Source: Symbiodinium natans (Eukaryota > Sar > Dinophyceae > Suessiales > Symbiodiniaceae). Taken from it: 64,000 nt of DNA. Below, piece by piece: positions 10,321-18,624 of this stretch. The translations under genes and the position numbers were made by a program. Position 1 is the stretch's first letter; each line of letters opens with the position of its first letter. The notes beneath the pieces were generated by a model, which did not search any database, was not told the origin of the DNA, and was given only the letters and a program-made list of their open reading frames with translations. Where the stretch lies: positions 799,185 through 863,184 of the forward strand of contig CAJNDS010000469.1 of assembly GCA_905221605.1 (NCBI GenBank), read 5' to 3'.

Positions 10321-12004
10321 CACAAATCCCCCCCCCCACACCTCCTGAAACCTGCGACGCATAAAGCTTATAGCCTGGGCACGAAGATACCTAAAGCTTC
10401 GAAGCATCCAGGCCCGAGAGGGTCGTTGGGTCGAGGGCTTTGGGCGGTTTGAGAGTCGAAAGTTGGTTTCGGGTGCCCGCACAAGCTTTTGGGGTAGCTT
10501 GGAGCGTGGCAGAACCCCCAAAAAATTGGTTCCCCTACTACCCCCCCCCCTTTATACTACCCCCCTAGGTTCCCCATAATGAAGGCTATTTTAGGGACAT
10601 TTTGAGCTTGATTAAAGTAACGTAGGGGGGGAACCTGGGGTTGTACTGAGACCTCCGAACCCTAATTCGTAAACCCTCCCGCAAGCTCCCGAAGCCGAAG
10701 CTCTCTCGACTCCTTGCAGGTGCGGCCGCTGCCCACCTCGGCACTGTGGGCGCCCGGCGCCGGGCGGCGGCGAAGGCGAGCTCGGGGTCCAGGATGTTGG
10801 AGTTCAGGATATTGTGTGCGAGCGTGAGAGCGGAGTGAATAAATGAGCGGGCGAATGTAATTCACGTGTGAGCGCACAAAAACCCTTCATTTGGGATATT
10901 AAGTGAAGCGTACGGGCTAACATAATTGTAAACGCTTGCGCGCGCCGCCTCGGCAGCCGGGCCGGCCCCAGGACAGGAAAGGAGGAAAGAGGGTTTCGCA
11001 AAAAAAGGGAGGAAGGGCAGAGCGGGTGGGGGGGGGGGGGGGTCGGGGGGGGTCGGGGGGGGGTGAGGGGGGGGTGGGGGGTGGGGGGGGGGGGGGGGGG
11101 GTTGGGGGGGGGGGTGGTGGTGGGGGGTTTGAGGCACTTCACCTGTAGGAGCCACCCACAAGCGGGGACCCTCCACGGCATCGGTTTTGCAGGCTCCTCC
11201 AAGGGATTGGGGGGGTCCAAAGGGCGGGGGGGGGGGGGGGGGGGGGTGGCATGGGGGGAAGGGTTGGGTTAGGGGGAAGGAGGCCCGATCCGGGTCTGCT
11301 TGTTCCAGACGCTTCTCGGCAGGAAGCCGAGGCGAATATTATAATTATAAGGAACCGCATGAATTATAATATTATGTTCACTAGCCCGTGTGCGTGCGTC
11401 TTCTTATTATGGTGAAGAGAGCATATTAAATATACTGGTAAGGAACAAAGTGACGCACGCAGTATATTTAATGTGTGAACGTAACACACGCGCGAATAAG
11501 AGTATTAGTGTGCGCGTGAACAATAATCCCGGGCGTTTCTATTATATTTTGCCCGGGGGAGTGAATAGTTTTCTTGTTCATTTCGTTCTACATTCACTTC
11601 CCTTTATCTCTTCACTCTGTTCTCTATTCATGCGTCGTGTTCGCTGGCTCACTTACTCCTTATAATAGAGAACGTGAAGAGAACATGTGAAGTGAATTAC
11701 AAACGAATGCAATGAGTGCGTGAATTAACTGAACATGTGAACGAAACCCACAGTTGATGATTCATAGACTTGGAAAGGAAGGTGAAAGGAATGAACTAAA
11801 AAGGCCCTATCATTTTTCCCTTTTGGCCTTTTTAAGTGAATGAGTGAGCCGAATGAACAAGCGAGGAAAGTAGTGTGTTAAAGGGGCTCTTAATAAATAT
11901 ACTAAATTAGCCCCTTTACCACCTTTAATAATATTACAACTAGTGAATGAAGGTGGTAAGAAGTGAACTTGTGAACGACGCACGCACCGCAGTGAACGAA
12001 GTGG
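10321..12004. other. Poly-G tracts and AT-richer hairpin-bearing patch
   Basis: 10521-10650 holds a family-E-like inverted repeat (ggttcccctacta / gggaacctggggt). 11028-11125 and 11225-11250 are long G tracts. From about 11330 the base composition turns AT-rich, with short inverted repeats such as catattaaatatactg / cagtatatttaatg (11420-11476) and ttaaaggggctcttaa / taaattagcccctttacc (11879-11920), and recurring gtgaa/gaacg words. No protein recognised. Confidence 0.6.
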
Positions 12005-12110
12005 GTTGGGATGTTCCCGCTGATACTCATCACTCACAGTCCTTAATCGGGATTCTACTCGGGGGTACTGTGATCCCGAAAAAAGGACGGGTAATATACG
12101 AACATCCCAG
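12005..12110. mobile_element. Small inverted-repeat element, family B (copy 2)
   Basis: Starts gttgggatgttcccgctg and ends gaacatcccag followed by G, giving AG|G. The middle cagtccttaatcgggattct matches the copy at 26902-27002. No coding capacity. Confidence 0.75.
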
Positions 12111-12371
12111 GGATCCCTTTAGCCCTGCAAGGGGATTTAGGGCTGGCTTCCAAAGTCTTTGGGTTTAGGGTTTAGGGTTTCGGGTTTGGGGTTTAGGGTT
12201 TAGGGTTTCGGGTTTAGGGTTTAGGGTTTAGGGTTCCAAAGTCTGCGTGGCCCCTTCTCTTCCAGGCGCTGTCAGCGGGAGGCGCTCTCCCCGAACTTAG
12301 CCAAGGCGGGTCCAGGATGCCGTGTTTAGTGACCCAGTGCTTGTGGGGTTGAAGGTTCACATTCTTGGGGT

Positions 12372-12473
12372 TTTACGATATTGGGGGGGAGGGGGGGGGG
12401 CGGGGGGGGGTGCCTATTGGGGTCCTTATGATGCGGGGATCCTGCTATTTAGGGGTCTTTCAGGGGTCCCTAA
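12372..12473. mobile_element. Small inverted-repeat element, family C, interrupted by the copia insertion
   Basis: The stretch gcctattggggtccttatgatgcggggatcctgctattt matches the bodies of copies at 22322-22419 and 30870-30973. It stops abruptly at the left LTR; the sequence after the right LTR resumes at 22062. The copia element therefore landed within or at the edge of this smaller element. Confidence 0.7.
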
Positions 12474-12647
12474 TGCTAAACATGCACTCTGTCGCTGTGT
12501 TGCACAGTTCACCGATGTCAGGCATGTGCTCCCATTGCACTTTACCTGCTGCCGTTAGACTTTCGGGAAGGGCTACGCGTAGAGGAAAGTACTTGTGCCA
12601 TGTGCGTTGCCTAGATCACAGGCTCCACTTCAAGGCTGCATATCGCA
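12474..12647 (+). repeat. 5' LTR of copia element
   Basis: 174 bp, starts TGCTAAACATGC and ends GCATATCGCA. By eye it is base-for-base the same as 21888-22061. It is short for a copia LTR. No TATA box is obvious; dinoflagellate promoters rarely have one. Confidence 0.95.
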
Positions 12648-12648
12648 T

Positions 12649-12665
12649 TGGTAGCGCTCGTTCCT
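12649..12665 (+). promoter_or_regulatory. Candidate primer-binding site of copia element
   Basis: TGGTAGCGCTCGTTCC lies one base inside the left LTR. Its complement ends in ...GCTACCA, the form of a tRNA 3' end with CCA. I cannot say which tRNA. Confidence 0.55.
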
Positions 12666-12687
12666 GGTTGGGTACGCACCTGGATAC

Positions 12688-14388
12688 ATGTACTTTGATG
12701 ACGACGCTGTGAGCGGCGCATCAGAGATCAGCGCTGAGCGGGCTGACGAAGATGCCTCCGCATCCGTGGGTGGCTCTGGCGGCGCCCGCTCGAATGAAGA
12801 CGTACTGGGGTCTGCGAGCGAAGCCCGCAGACGCAGGAGAGGCTCTCGAGGCGGCAAGCATGGTTCTTCGGCGTCTTCTACTTCCACATCTAAGAAGTGG
12901 CGTTCGGGCGCCATACCACAGGCGCCAAGCTTCGAGGGCAACATAGAGGCAGATCCGTTCTGCTTCAGGCACTACAAACGACGTTTGCTCAGGTGGGTAC
13001 GTATTACCCAAGAATATCTTCCTCCTGAAGAACAAGCCTTGAGGGCACTTGAGCAGCTGAAGGGCGAAGCAGAAGCAGAGTTTGAGGAGATGGACGATTC
13101 GGTTTTCGACTCCCCCAACGGCATCACGCTCCTCCTGAAGGCCCTGGAGGAGAGCTTCGGCGAGAAGGAGCTGTTCCGTCAGGGCGGCACGATTAGGGAG
13201 TTTGAGTCCATAGGACGTCTACAAGGGGAGTCTGTGACCACCTTCGTTCGCAGGTTCAGACTCCTTGAGCGGAAACTTCAAGAGAACAAGGTGCCGCCGT
13301 ATCCGGAGCAGGCCAGGGTCATCAAGCTTCTCGATGGCCTTCGACTGGATGAACGTGCAACAAGTTCCCTGCTCTTGGCGGCCGGCAACAAGTATCTGAT
13401 GAAGCCCATATTGGATGCGATCAAGATACAGTACCCGGCGGGTATGAGTGTTACAGGACTTCCTCGGCGTGGTCAAGAACTCTCTGGACAGGCCCGCAAG
13501 CCTAAGGCCAAGGGCAAGTGGCGACAGTGGTCTACTTCGGCGTCTACCTGGCAGGATACCGACGAGCACGAGATCTCAGGCGAGTACCTACCCGAGGTGC
13601 CGGAGGAGACCCAGGCCCATGAGAACTACGTCATCTACGACAACGATGAACTTGTGCCGGAGCCCGAGGCCAACCAGGCCGAATGGTGGGAAGTTGAGGA
13701 CGAGGTGCTGGACAACCACGACAACCTGGTTCTGGAGGTCGATGACGCGAAGGACGATGGTGCCGCGCCTCCTGAGAGTTACCAAGACTTAGCCCAAGTG
13801 GCTGAGGCCTTGACAGTGACCAGCAAGCGACTCGCCCAACTGGTGCAATCCCGAGGCTACTACTCTCCGGATGGCAAGGGCAAAGGCAAGACTTTCAAGG
13901 GCAAGATATCCGACAAGGGCAAAGGCAAGGGCAAGTCCAAGAACATGACTAAGGCCAATCCTGGCCGTGGTGGCAAGGCGATCAACGGCAAGGGCTTTGG
14001 TGGTTCCTCACATGGCAAGGGCGCCAAAGGTGCTCTGAATTCGAAGCTGAAAGGCACCGGATGCTTGGGCTGTGGAAGCCCGAGCCACTGGATACGTGAT
14101 TGCCCGCAGTTCAACACGCACAACGCGCAGGTTGCTACTGCAGGCATCGAGCTTGACCCATGTGGGTATGTAGTCCAAAGCGGCTGGATGGTGACTGCCG
14201 ACTTTTGCTCGCAGTCCGAGAAAGAGTCCGATGAGGTCCCAGTGTCCGATGAGGTCCCCGTGTACCACATGCCTCCGCTCGCAGACTTTGCATACTTTGA
14301 TGTTGACCAGATTCCCCACAATCCACAGTCCCTGTTGCAGTACCAGCATGGCAAAAACTCCAGCATGTTGACAGGTTGCAGGTCCTGA
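12688..14388 (+). CDS. gag: Gag polyprotein with CCHC zinc knuckle
   Basis: 566 codons from ATG 12688, 40 bp after the LTR. Residues about 80-280 form the capsid-like part (FCFRHYKRRLLRWVRI then EQLKGEAEAEFEEM is typical of the UBN2/Retrotran_gag fold). Residues 390-455 are a Lys-Gly-rich basic tract. A CCHC knuckle, CLGCGSPSHWIRDC (CX2CX4HX4C), sits near residue 463. Gag packages the RNA and forms the particle. The frame ends at TGA 14386-14388 right where the retropepsin active-site motif is expected: LTGC is seen in place of a DTG-type triad, so the aspartate is missing or lost in a small deletion. Confidence 0.9.
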   Translation: MYFDDDAVSGASEISAERADEDASASVGGSGGARSNEDVLGSASEARRRRRGSRGGKHGSSASSTSTSKKWRSGAIPQAPSFEGNIEADPFCFRHYKRRLLRWVRITQEYLPPEEQALRALEQLKGEAEAEFEEMDDSVFDSPNGITLLLKALEESFGEKELFRQGGTIREFESIGRLQGESVTTFVRRFRLLERKLQENKVPPYPEQARVIKLLDGLRLDERATSSLLLAAGNKYLMKPILDAIKIQYPAGMSVTGLPRRGQELSGQARKPKAKGKWRQWSTSASTWQDTDEHEISGEYLPEVPEETQAHENYVIYDNDELVPEPEANQAEWWEVEDEVLDNHDNLVLEVDDAKDDGAAPPESYQDLAQVAEALTVTSKRLAQLVQSRGYYSPDGKGKGKTFKGKISDKGKGKGKSKNMTKANPGRGGKAINGKGFGGSSHGKGAKGALNSKLKGTGCLGCGSPSHWIRDCPQFNTHNAQVATAGIELDPCGYVVQSGWMVTADFCSQSEKESDEVPVSDEVPVYHMPPLADFAYFDVDQIPHNPQSLLQYQHGKNSSMLTGCRS

Positions 14389-16306
14389 ATGGCACCAAAA
14401 CAAGATATCCGAGATTGCACCCTTGGTACGTACCGAACATCATGAAAACTGCCACTTCAGCTTCGGACCTCACAAAGCATCTGCAAGCTTAGGTCGCTAC
14501 AGCTATCCCGCAGCATTCGGTGGTGTTCCGGTGGTGCTCTCTGTCAGCTTAGTCCAAGACAATGCCCCAGGACTTCTTAGTCGAAAAGCCCTTGAAGCAC
14601 TAGGTGGTGTGTTGGACATGTCCCAGGCTAAGATACACTACACTCATCTCGGAGTTTCTTCAGATCTTTGGCTGACGCATTGTGGTCACCTTGCTGTGAG
14701 AGTAGATGAGTGGCCCGCAGATGCATTTGCTTGGCCAGTGCATGTTCCACGAGATCAGCATGGAGTGCTCGACGTTTGGTGTGCGTCTTTGACCGGCCCA
14801 GGCATGAGCGATAGCGCGTTACATGTGAACGTGGCACCGCCCAAACCTCCTCCACATGCCCTCGGAACCTCCAGCATGGCTCACTCACTGGCGGCATCTG
14901 CTGTGCACCCTTCGGGAGTATGTGAGAGTTTGCAAGATGGCAGTTCTTTGCTACGCTGCGGCCGCGATTCGACCTCGCCTTCGAGACGATGTGCTGAGGA
15001 CTCACTTCCTTCCCCAGACGGCGGTGACCATGTTGGGCTCTTTGGCGGAGATGTCTGCGAGGGCAGCCCAGGGGCAGGACAAGTACATCAAGAACGTGGA
15101 CACGTGCCAGCACGAGAGCGGCCTCAGGAAGTACGGAGCGGGCGGTGTGCGAGTCCGGATCTGCGACCTATGCGGAGCTCGCTGGGTTCTCAAGCAGAAC
15201 GGGGAGGCTGTTCGAGCCACTCCAAAGTCCAGCCCAAGTGCAAAGACTCCTCTGGACATACCGGCCCCCGTCAAGGACCAGGTCAAAGTCAACAAGGTGA
15301 AGGCGCCTCAAGCGCCACCAGCACCTCCTACGTCCCGCGGTTCATCGCAGCCCTCGGCTCCCTCTTCTCACTCCTTGCCATTGTCACAGGCGGCCCCGAA
15401 AGCAGGCTATCACTTTCGTCACCGACTGTCGAGGCGATCGCCGCAGACTTCGGACGCGGACATGAGCATGGAGGACGCGACGACTCGCTGGTGGCATCGA
15501 CCGGACGCTTCTGTGGACACCGACGAGAACGAGGACGAGTCCGCGTGGTCGCTGGCGAATCCGAACCTCTTGGACGAGAACGAGGACCAACTTTGATGGA
15601 GGGCAAGGAAAGCACAGCCGGTCGAGGCGGTGCTACTGGTAGGCGACAACCTGGTCTTCAAGGATCTCCCGATAGTCCTCTGCAAGCTGAGCATCGACAT
15701 GCCTTCGTGCTCCGGAAAGGCGTTCAAAAGCGGTTGTTGGGCCAGGTACGTTCTGCAAACGCTTTGCTGGCCACCGAGTTCCATGTGACCCACAACAGTG
15801 TTCAACAGGCGAGACGCCTCCGCAAGCATCAGTACGACCTCATTGAGATCTATGGTGGAACGGGAAACATTTCTCAGGCTGCTCTGCAGGCGGGACTGAG
15901 AGTCTTGCAGCCCATAGATCACACCACCGGAGTAGACCTGCGCCGAGGCCCAGACCATGATGCCCTTCGTCAACTACTTGTACGCTGGAAGCCGTACCTC
16001 GCAGTCTGGGAACCTCCCTGCACAGCGTGGTCTCCATTGCAACGTCTTAATCGTACTCAGGAGGAAATTCGTGAGCTACAACGCGAAGAAGAGGTCAGGC
16101 TGAACAAGATGGTCGACACCATCCTCGAGCTATGGCAGCATGGATGTCACTTCGCTATCGAGGATCCGGCTTTCACGAAGTTCTGGAAACATCCTCGAAT
16201 CCGTCGGCTTGGCCAACTTCCTGGAGTACACTTTGCTGTGGGTTCAATGTGCAGTTTTGGTCTTACGGGGCGTGCCGGTGGACTCATCCGCAAGAACACT
16301 GGTTGA
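14372..16306 (+). CDS. pol: Pol segment: protease remnant and C5-cytosine methyltransferase-like domain
   Basis: This frame overlaps the Gag end by 17 bp in the +1 frame. The first 160 residues (VAGPEWH..., GLLSRKALEALGGVLDM) are the protease C-terminal part of dinoflagellate copia elements. From about 14860 to 15600 the true frame is a different one (see next entry). From 15833 it carries a methyltransferase-like domain: motif I IEIYGGTGN, motif IV WEPPCTAWS with the PPC catalytic cysteine, and motif VI-like FAIEDP. C5 methyltransferases transfer a methyl group from S-adenosylmethionine to cytosine in DNA. It ends at TGA 16304-16306, where the same frame continues without further interruption into the integrase segment; a TGG to TGA change is the simplest reading. 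Confidence 0.75.
   Translation, partial: QVAGPEWHQNKISEIAPLVRTEHHENCHFSFGPHKASASLGRYSYPAAFGGVPVVLSVSLVQDNAPGLLSRKALEALGGVLDMSQAKIHYTHLGVSSDLWLTHCGHLAVRVDEWPADAFAWPVHVPRDQHGVLDVWCASLTGPGMSDSALHVNVAPPKPPPHALGTSSMAHSLAASAVHPSGVCESLQDGSSLLRCGRDSTSPSRRCAEDSLPSPDGGDHVGLFGGDVCEGSPGAGQVHQERGHVPARERPQEVRSGRCASPDLRPMRSSLGSQAERGGCSSHSKVQPKCKDSSGHTGPRQGPGQSQQGEGASSATSTSYVPRFIAALGSLFSLLAIVTGGPESRLSLSSPTVEAIAADFGRGHEHGGRDDSLVASTGRFCGHRRERGRVRVVAGESEPLGRERGPTLMEGKESTAGRGGATGRRQPGLQGSPDSPLQAEHRHAFVLRKGVQKRLLGQVRSANALLATEFHVTHNSVQQARRLRKHQYDLIEIYGGTGNISQAALQAGLRVLQPIDHTTGVDLRRGPDHDALRQLLVRWKPYLAVWEPPCTAWSPLQRLNRTQEEIRELQREEEVRLNKMVDTILELWQHGCHFAIEDPAFTKFWKHPRIRRLGQLPGVHFAVGSMCSFGLTGRAGGLIRKNTG
14856..15596 (+). 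CDS. Pol segment in a shifted frame: zinc-ribbon linker
   Basis: A 246-codon frame offset from its neighbours. It includes CQHESGLRKYGAGGVRVRIC then DLCGARW, a C/H-rich zinc-ribbon-like motif seen in dinoflagellate copia polyproteins, followed by a Pro/Ser/Lys-rich linker and an acidic tail. The competing frame here is Ser/Gly/Arg low-complexity. The element's coding path therefore shifts out near 14860 and back near 15600. Two compensating indels (real or assembly) or recoding would explain it. Confidence 0.6.
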   Translation: MPSEPPAWLTHWRHLLCTLREYVRVCKMAVLCYAAAAIRPRLRDDVLRTHFLPQTAVTMLGSLAEMSARAAQGQDKYIKNVDTCQHESGLRKYGAGGVRVRICDLCGARWVLKQNGEAVRATPKSSPSAKTPLDIPAPVKDQVKVNKVKAPQAPPAPPTSRGSSQPSAPSSHSLPLSQAAPKAGYHFRHRLSRRSPQTSDADMSMEDATTRWWHRPDASVDTDENEDESAWSLANPNLLDENEDQL

Positions 16307-18580
16307 CTCACAGACCTTCCCCTCGTCCTGGAGCACATAGCAGTGCCGTGTCAAGGAGGCCACGAACACGAACCTTGCCTAGGTGGCAACGCTCGCCCGG
16401 CGCAAGAGTACACTCCAGCGCTCGCACAGGCTTTTGTGCGCGGGCTTATTGCGTCCCTAACGGATGATGGCGACGAAAGGTGGTGCCTTGGCCAGGCCTC
16501 AACTTCGAGTTCCTCTTGGATAGCCGACATGTCACACACGTGCGACGACCTCCACAAGGTACCACGCGACCATTGGCATCAAGAATGGCAGCCTCCAGGT
16601 GATGACGGTGATGATAACCTTTTGTTCGACAAAGCTGAGGTTCTCTTCCTCGATGTCACTCGCCAGGAACACTCCTGGCGACCTTTGCTAGCTGAGGTCC
16701 AGGATAAGCTCGAAGGTCGGACGACTCCCTCATTCTTAGTTCTTCCCAAGTCCGACCTGCACGACAAGATCCAAGCCCTGGTGCCTTGGAAATTGATCCG
16801 TGTTCAGCTCTTCAGGGCCCCCAAGCAGCGCCGTCTACCTGACGAGGTTCTCCGCGATGGAGCTACTCACCGCATGGCCGCACTGCTGCACAATGATGGT
16901 AGTATGAGGATTGAGGCTGAGGCAGTTGCGGCCGTGATTACAGCTCCCAGCTCACGCTTTTCTACGCCTGTGCGTGTGGCAGTATTTGCATATGGTCAGG
17001 CTCCGTCTACGTCTTTGAACGAGGCAGATGATCGTTTGCCAGAAAACTCCGCGCCGGCAGCCCCTGCGCGCGCCGAGGCTGAGCCTGAGGACGTGCTTCA
17101 GCCGTGGCAACCTGGGTTTCGATCTATGCGCTTCGACATCAGAGTGCCACCGTTGACGCAACAGATGCTGAGGCGAGTCCATGTGAACCTGGGCCACCCG
17201 GCAAATGAAACACTGATTCGTATGCTGGTCAGTGCCAATGCGTCCAAGGACGTTCTTCATGCAGCCAAACACCTTGTTTGCGATGTGTGTCTCCGCAATC
17301 GACCTCTACCACACGCACGTCCAACTGGGCCATCGCAGCCTAGGCGGTTTAACGACCGAGTGGGTGCGGATCTGATATTTCTGCGAGATATCAAGAGGAC
17401 AATGTACTGCTTCCTCAACCTTGTGGACTATGCTTCAGCATATCAGATGTTGGACTTGCTTCCGGATCGCTCTGAGGCAGCAGTCATCCGCAGCATCATC
17501 AACTCCTGGGGCAGGGTGTTCGGTTTTCCGGACGAGCTGGCGCTAGACGCCGAGGGCTGCTTCCGCAGCTATCGTTTCGAGCAGCTCGCCGCCCAAACAT
17601 CCACCAAAGTTCGCTTCGTGCCTGCTGAGGCGCATTACCAGCTCGGCATGGTGGAGCGTCACGGACACGCAGCCAAGATGATGGCCCGGAGGCTGATAGA
17701 CCAGTTCGCCCCGACGGACCGTGACAGCATGATCTTGATCACCACGATGGTCACCCATGCAAAAAATTCCCAGATCCGCCGCTCAGGAGTGAGCCCGTGT
17801 CAATTCGTGTTCGGCCGAAACCCACGACTACCTTCAGGCCTTTTGTCTAGCCCGGATTCAGCCGAAACACACGATTTGATTTCCCATTCAGAGCAACTTC
17901 GACAAGTCGAAGAGGTTCGCTATGAGGCGATGCGACAACATTGGCACTACGAGAACAGCCAACGACTGAGAGCAGCTATGTTGCGCAAGTCCCGACCTTT
18001 TCGCGGGCCTTTCTCCGTGGGACAACCAGTGGCGTTCTGGCGAGATAAGCTACCAGGCGGTGCTCCCGGTTACAAGCAAGGCACGATCATCGCAATGGAC
18101 CCTCCAGACGCCAATCGGGCAGCTGGTTCCGTATGGGTTCGTACTGACCGAGGACAGCTTACTTTGTGCTCCCGCGAGCAGCTTCGAGCCCTGGGTGGTG
18201 AAGATTGGAGTCCTTCGGCAGAAGATCTGCAACACCTCAAGGACGCAGAGAAGGAGTTGGGCGATGATGATGTGTGGGCCTATGAGAACAAGTCTCCCGC
18301 TCCCACAGCTACCACGGACCAGCTGGAGGAGTCTAAGTTGGACGCTTCTGGCAATCCCATGACACGGTCGGCCGAGGCTCTTGGTATGGACCCTTTGATG
18401 ATGGTTCCACCTACTCCTTTGCATCTTCCAAGTACGCCTAGGCCAGACACCGTTCGAAGACGCCGCCTCCCTCGCGAAGAGCATCCAGGATTCCACTTCC
18501 TCCGGTTCCTGAAGGAGAACTTGCCGCGCCGGAACCAATACAAGCAACGCTCTCCAGACGTGCATCCACTGCAAACTTAG
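16307..18580 (+). CDS. pol: Pol segment: integrase
   Basis: Continues the same frame after the TGA at 16304. An HHCC-type finger runs from about VHVNLGHP (17177) to CDVCLRN (17280). The DDE core has Asp in GADLIFL (17365), Asp in LDAEGCF (17545) and Glu in QLGMVERHG (17640-17660), the standard retroviral integrase triad. A C-terminal segment (PVAFWRDK, GYKQGTII) resembles the copia C-terminal domain. Integrase inserts the cDNA into the chromosome. The frame ends at TAG 18578-18580; the downstream RT frame is open upstream to about 18450, so a one-base shift lies near 18440-18478. Confidence 0.9.
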   Translation, partial: LTDLPLVLEHIAVPCQGGHEHEPCLGGNARPAQEYTPALAQAFVRGLIASLTDDGDERWCLGQASTSSSSWIADMSHTCDDLHKVPRDHWHQEWQPPGDDGDDNLLFDKAEVLFLDVTRQEHSWRPLLAEVQDKLEGRTTPSFLVLPKSDLHDKIQALVPWKLIRVQLFRAPKQRRLPDEVLRDGATHRMAALLHNDGSMRIEAEAVAAVITAPSSRFSTPVRVAVFAYGQAPSTSLNEADDRLPENSAPAAPARAEAEPEDVLQPWQPGFRSMRFDIRVPPLTQQMLRRVHVNLGHPANETLIRMLVSANASKDVLHAAKHLVCDVCLRNRPLPHARPTGPSQPRRFNDRVGADLIFLRDIKRTMYCFLNLVDYASAYQMLDLLPDRSEAAVIRSIINSWGRVFGFPDELALDAEGCFRSYRFEQLAAQTSTKVRFVPAEAHYQLGMVERHGHAAKMMARRLIDQFAPTDRDSMILITTMVTHAKNSQIRRSGVSPCQFVFGRNPRLPSGLLSSPDSAETHDLISHSEQLRQVEEVRYEAMRQHWHYENSQRLRAAMLRKSRPFRGPFSVGQPVAFWRDKLPGGAPGYKQGTIIAMDPPDANRAAGSVWVRTDRGQLTLCSREQLRALGGEDWSPSAEDLQHLKDAEKELGDDDVWAYENKSPAPTATTDQLEESKLDASGNPMTRSAEALGMDPLMMVPPTPLHLPSTPRPDTVRRRRLPREEHPGFHFLRFLKENLPRRNQYKQRSPDVHPLQT

Positions 18581-18624
18581 GACCTGAGTCCTCTGATGGG
18601 CAGCTTACTGCAGACCTGGAGAGG

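Noticed and set aside
10804-11220. Proline-rich minus-strand frames
   Set aside because: Translation of C/G tracts; no codon structure outside the tract.
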